From assembly GCA_039814715.1 (NCBI GenBank), contig JBCCAR010000059.1:1-8508 (forward strand): a stretch of 8,508 nucleotides of DNA. Reading direction: 5' to 3'. Shown here one piece after another: positions 6,940-8,508 of this stretch. The DNA comes from CAKZYD01 sp039814715. Its GTDB lineage: Bacteria > Pseudomonadota > Alphaproteobacteria > Sphingomonadales > CAKZYD01. Position numbers and translations under genes: made by a program. The first letter of the stretch is position 1, and each line of letters starts with the position of its first letter. Under the pieces are notes generated by a model. It saw nothing but the letters and a program-made list of their open reading frames with translations, was not told the DNA's origin and made no database searches.

Positions 6940-7263
6940 TCAGGCTCCTTCAAAAGCCGATAAATCAAAGCGGGCCTGATGGCCGAACTGGGTGTGGGTC
7001 GTCGGCCCTTTGGCGCGAATTTGTTCTCGGTTGCGCGTTGGCCATACGCCTTGCGCGGTTTTCTGTGCGTCAATGATTTCCGTCGAGACCACCTTATTGG
7101 CTGCCACGGCTTCCTTTTCGGCCGCTTCAAGGGCTGCAATATCCGCTTGGCGCACAGCAAAGCGTGCTTCGTCTGCACGAACGGACCAGTCTCCAGACGG
7201 CGTTAGAAAGACGACATCGCCTGTTAAAAGCAAATTGCCCGTGAGAATTTTTCCTGTGCTCAT
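6940..7263 (-). CDS. DUF2849 family small protein of the sulfite reductase operon
   Basis: This 107-residue protein resembles DUF2849, a small alphaproteobacterial family of unknown function usually found between the siroheme synthase and cysI genes. The N-terminal half fits the family pattern: LTGNLLLTGDVVFLTPSGDW (7-26) suggests short beta-strands, followed by an Ala/Glu-rich helix (about 31-55). The C-terminal half includes a RNREQIRAKGPT-like segment (about 77-88). It has no cysteines, signal peptide or membrane segment, so it is unlikely to carry redox centres itself. A structural or adaptor role for CysI, or siroheme delivery, is inference from position only. The start ATG at 7263 overlaps the cysG stop in an ATGA junction, with GGAGG at 7270-7274, 6 nt upstream. 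The stop TGA ends 3 nt before cysI. Confidence 0.82.
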   Translation of the reverse strand: MSTGKILTGNLLLTGDVVFLTPSGDWSVRADEARFAVRQADIAALEAAEKEAVAANKVVSTEIIDAQKTAQGVWPTRNREQIRAKGPTTHTQFGHQARFDLSAFEGA

Positions 7264-8508
7264 GATGCCCCTCCAGCGAGTGATTGCAGCGGAACGACAT
7301 CCGCCAAAAGCGCATTAAGCCGCGCTGCTCTGTCGCGCGCCGCCACATCGCCAATCACCAGCAGAGCCGGGCTTCTAACGTCATGCGCGCCAATCTCAGT
7401 CGCCATAGCTGCCAAATCGGTATGCAAGGTCCGGCTATCGCTGCGCGTTCCATTTTCTAAGATGGCTACCGGCATATCCGCGGCCACACCATCGGCTTTG
7501 AGCTTGGCGGAAATGTCAGCCGCCGAGGCAAGACCCATATACACAACCAACGTTCGGCCAGGCCCTGCCAAACCGGTCCAATCCTGGCGGGCTAAGTCTT
7601 TGCGCTGCCCTGCTACAAAGCTAACAGCAGACGCGTGGTCCCGGTGGGTGAGCGGAATGCCGCTGCTGGCCGCGCAGCCAAGAGCCGCTGAAATCCCAGG
7701 AACAACTTCCGTTTCCACACCGGCAGCTGTGGCCACATCTAATTCTTCCCCGCCGCGGCCAAAAATAAACGGGTCACCACCTTTGAGCCGGACGACAAAT
7801 TTGCCTTGCCGCGCGAGGGTAACCAAAAGCTGGCTGATATCGCCTTGCTGCATGCTATGGTTTGCGCGCGATTTGCCGACATAAATGCGCTCCGCGTCCC
7901 GGCGCGCCAAATCCAAAATATCGTCCGAGACAAGTTTGTCGTGCACAATCACATCTGCGTCTTGAAGATAGCGGTGCGCCTTGAGTGTAAGGAGCTCCGG
8001 GTCGCCAGGGCCTGCGCCGACAATCGCAATGCGACCCGTTTGCACAGTTGTTGCCTTATGCGCCTCAATGGCGTCGCCCAGAGCCTTCTGCGTCTCGATA
8101 TGGCCAAGCCCGCCTTTGATGAGCTTATCTAAAAACCGCCGCCGGTCATCCGTGTTTGGGAAAGCCGCTTTCAACTTAGAGCGGGCCCCTTCAATCAAAG
8201 CACCAAGGTCGCCTAGTTTTGCAGGAAGCAGCTGCTCGAGTACGCCCTTGATATGACGCGACAATGCCGGCGCAGCTGCATCGGAGGAGACTGCAATTGT
8301 GAGTGGCGCTCGCTCGACCAAAGCCGGCGTGATAAATTCGCAGGCATCCGTCACGTCCACAACGTTGAGCAGCGCACTGGTTTGGCGAGCGAGTGCAATT
8401 AAGGCGTCTCTTTCGCCTCGGTCATCAGCAGCAATATAGATGAACCGCGCGCCTTCTAAGTCGCTCAACTCCGCCGCGCGCTGCGTCCAATACGCGTTCA
8501 CATCGTCA
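7260..8508 (-). CDS. cysG: Siroheme synthase CysG, trifunctional, N-terminus cut by window end
   Basis: CysG makes siroheme, the CysI cofactor, from uroporphyrinogen III: two SAM-dependent methylations, then NAD-dependent oxidation and iron insertion. The frame stays open to the window edge. GTG at 8501 (residue 1 here) is preceded by in-frame Asp codons, so it is probably internal. Matching NVVD (46-49) and VSS (71-73) to E. coli CysG, whose Asp104 and Ser128 are key, puts residue 1 near E. coli 56. About 55 residues, including the NAD-binding glycine loop, therefore lie outside. D49 and S73 are both conserved. The C-terminal uroporphyrinogen methyltransferase begins near 157 with VGAGPGDPELLTLK (161-174), then LVSDDI (190-195), RLKGGDPFIFGRGGEEL (238-254) and VVPGISAA (266-273). 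This fusion architecture is normal. It is the most upstream visible gene of the operon, so the operon promoter is not in the window. Confidence 0.93.
   Translation of the reverse strand, partial: DDVNAYWTQRAAELSDLEGARFIYIAADDRGERDALIALARQTSALLNVVDVTDACEFITPALVERAPLTIAVSSDAAAPALSRHIKGVLEQLLPAKLGDLGALIEGARSKLKAAFPNTDDRRRFLDKLIKGGLGHIETQKALGDAIEAHKATTVQTGRIAIVGAGPGDPELLTLKAHRYLQDADVIVHDKLVSDDILDLARRDAERIYVGKSRANHSMQQGDISQLLVTLARQGKFVVRLKGGDPFIFGRGGEELDVATAAGVETEVVPGISAALGCAASSGIPLTHRDHASAVSFVAGQRKDLARQDWTGLAGPGRTLVVYMGLASAADISAKLKADGVAADMPVAILENGTRSDSRTLHTDLAAMATEIGAHDVRSPALLVIGDVAARDRAARLNALLADVVPLQSLAGGAS
7270..7274 (-). promoter_or_regulatory. Shine-Dalgarno sequence of the DUF2849 gene, inside cysG
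   Basis: The minus strand reads GGAGG with a 6-nt spacer to the ATG at 7263-7261. It lies in the last codons of cysG and supports the start that makes the 4-nt ATGA stop/start overlap, a common sign of translational re-initiation. Confidence 0.7.

Noticed and set aside
1..8508. Novel defence system, mobile element, CRISPR array, tRNA or toxin-antitoxin module
   Set aside because: All coding space is taken by recognisable core genes with intact motifs. No direct repeats, terminal inverted repeats, integrase or transposase signatures, or tRNA-like arms were seen.

Overview
The window looks like a chromosomal stretch from an alphaproteobacterium. The evidence is the recG / sdhE / mfd cluster next to a siroheme synthase - DUF2849 - nitrite/sulfite reductase - DUF934 - CysH gene string. 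From memory, both arrangements are typical of that class. The DNA is moderately GC-rich, codon use looks even throughout, and genes are very tightly packed. The genus cannot be fixed from this sequence.

Left half (1-4027): the first 46 codons of recG run leftward out of the window. A 105-bp divergent intergenic region follows. Then come rightward sdhE (flavinylation factor for succinate dehydrogenase) and, four bases later, mfd (transcription-repair coupling factor, 1166 residues, starting at TTG). RecG and Mfd are both SF2 DNA translocases of genome maintenance. SdhE is a metabolic assembly factor that appears to share a transcript with mfd.

Right half (4035-8508): five leftward genes make up a sulfate-assimilation operon, in transcription order cysG (5' end outside the window), a DUF2849 protein, cysI, a DUF934 protein and cysH. 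CysH reduces activated sulfate to sulfite. CysI reduces sulfite to sulfide using siroheme and a [4Fe-4S] cluster. CysG makes the siroheme. The two small DUF proteins have no established role, but their fixed place between the reductase genes suggests an accessory function in sulfite reduction. Junctions are a 4-nt overlap, a 3-nt gap, an 11-nt overlap and a 3-nt gap, each with a visible Shine-Dalgarno sequence, so the genes are almost certainly co-transcribed and translationally coupled.

The two blocks meet tail to tail at 4025-4037, where both stop codons lie in a small inverted repeat with only 7 bp between them. I saw no tRNA, rRNA, CRISPR array, insertion sequence, prophage or toxin-antitoxin pair. 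The region reads as conserved core genome. The least understood parts are the DUF934 and DUF2849 proteins and the missing electron donor for CysI. No stretch over 300 bases lacks a gene.
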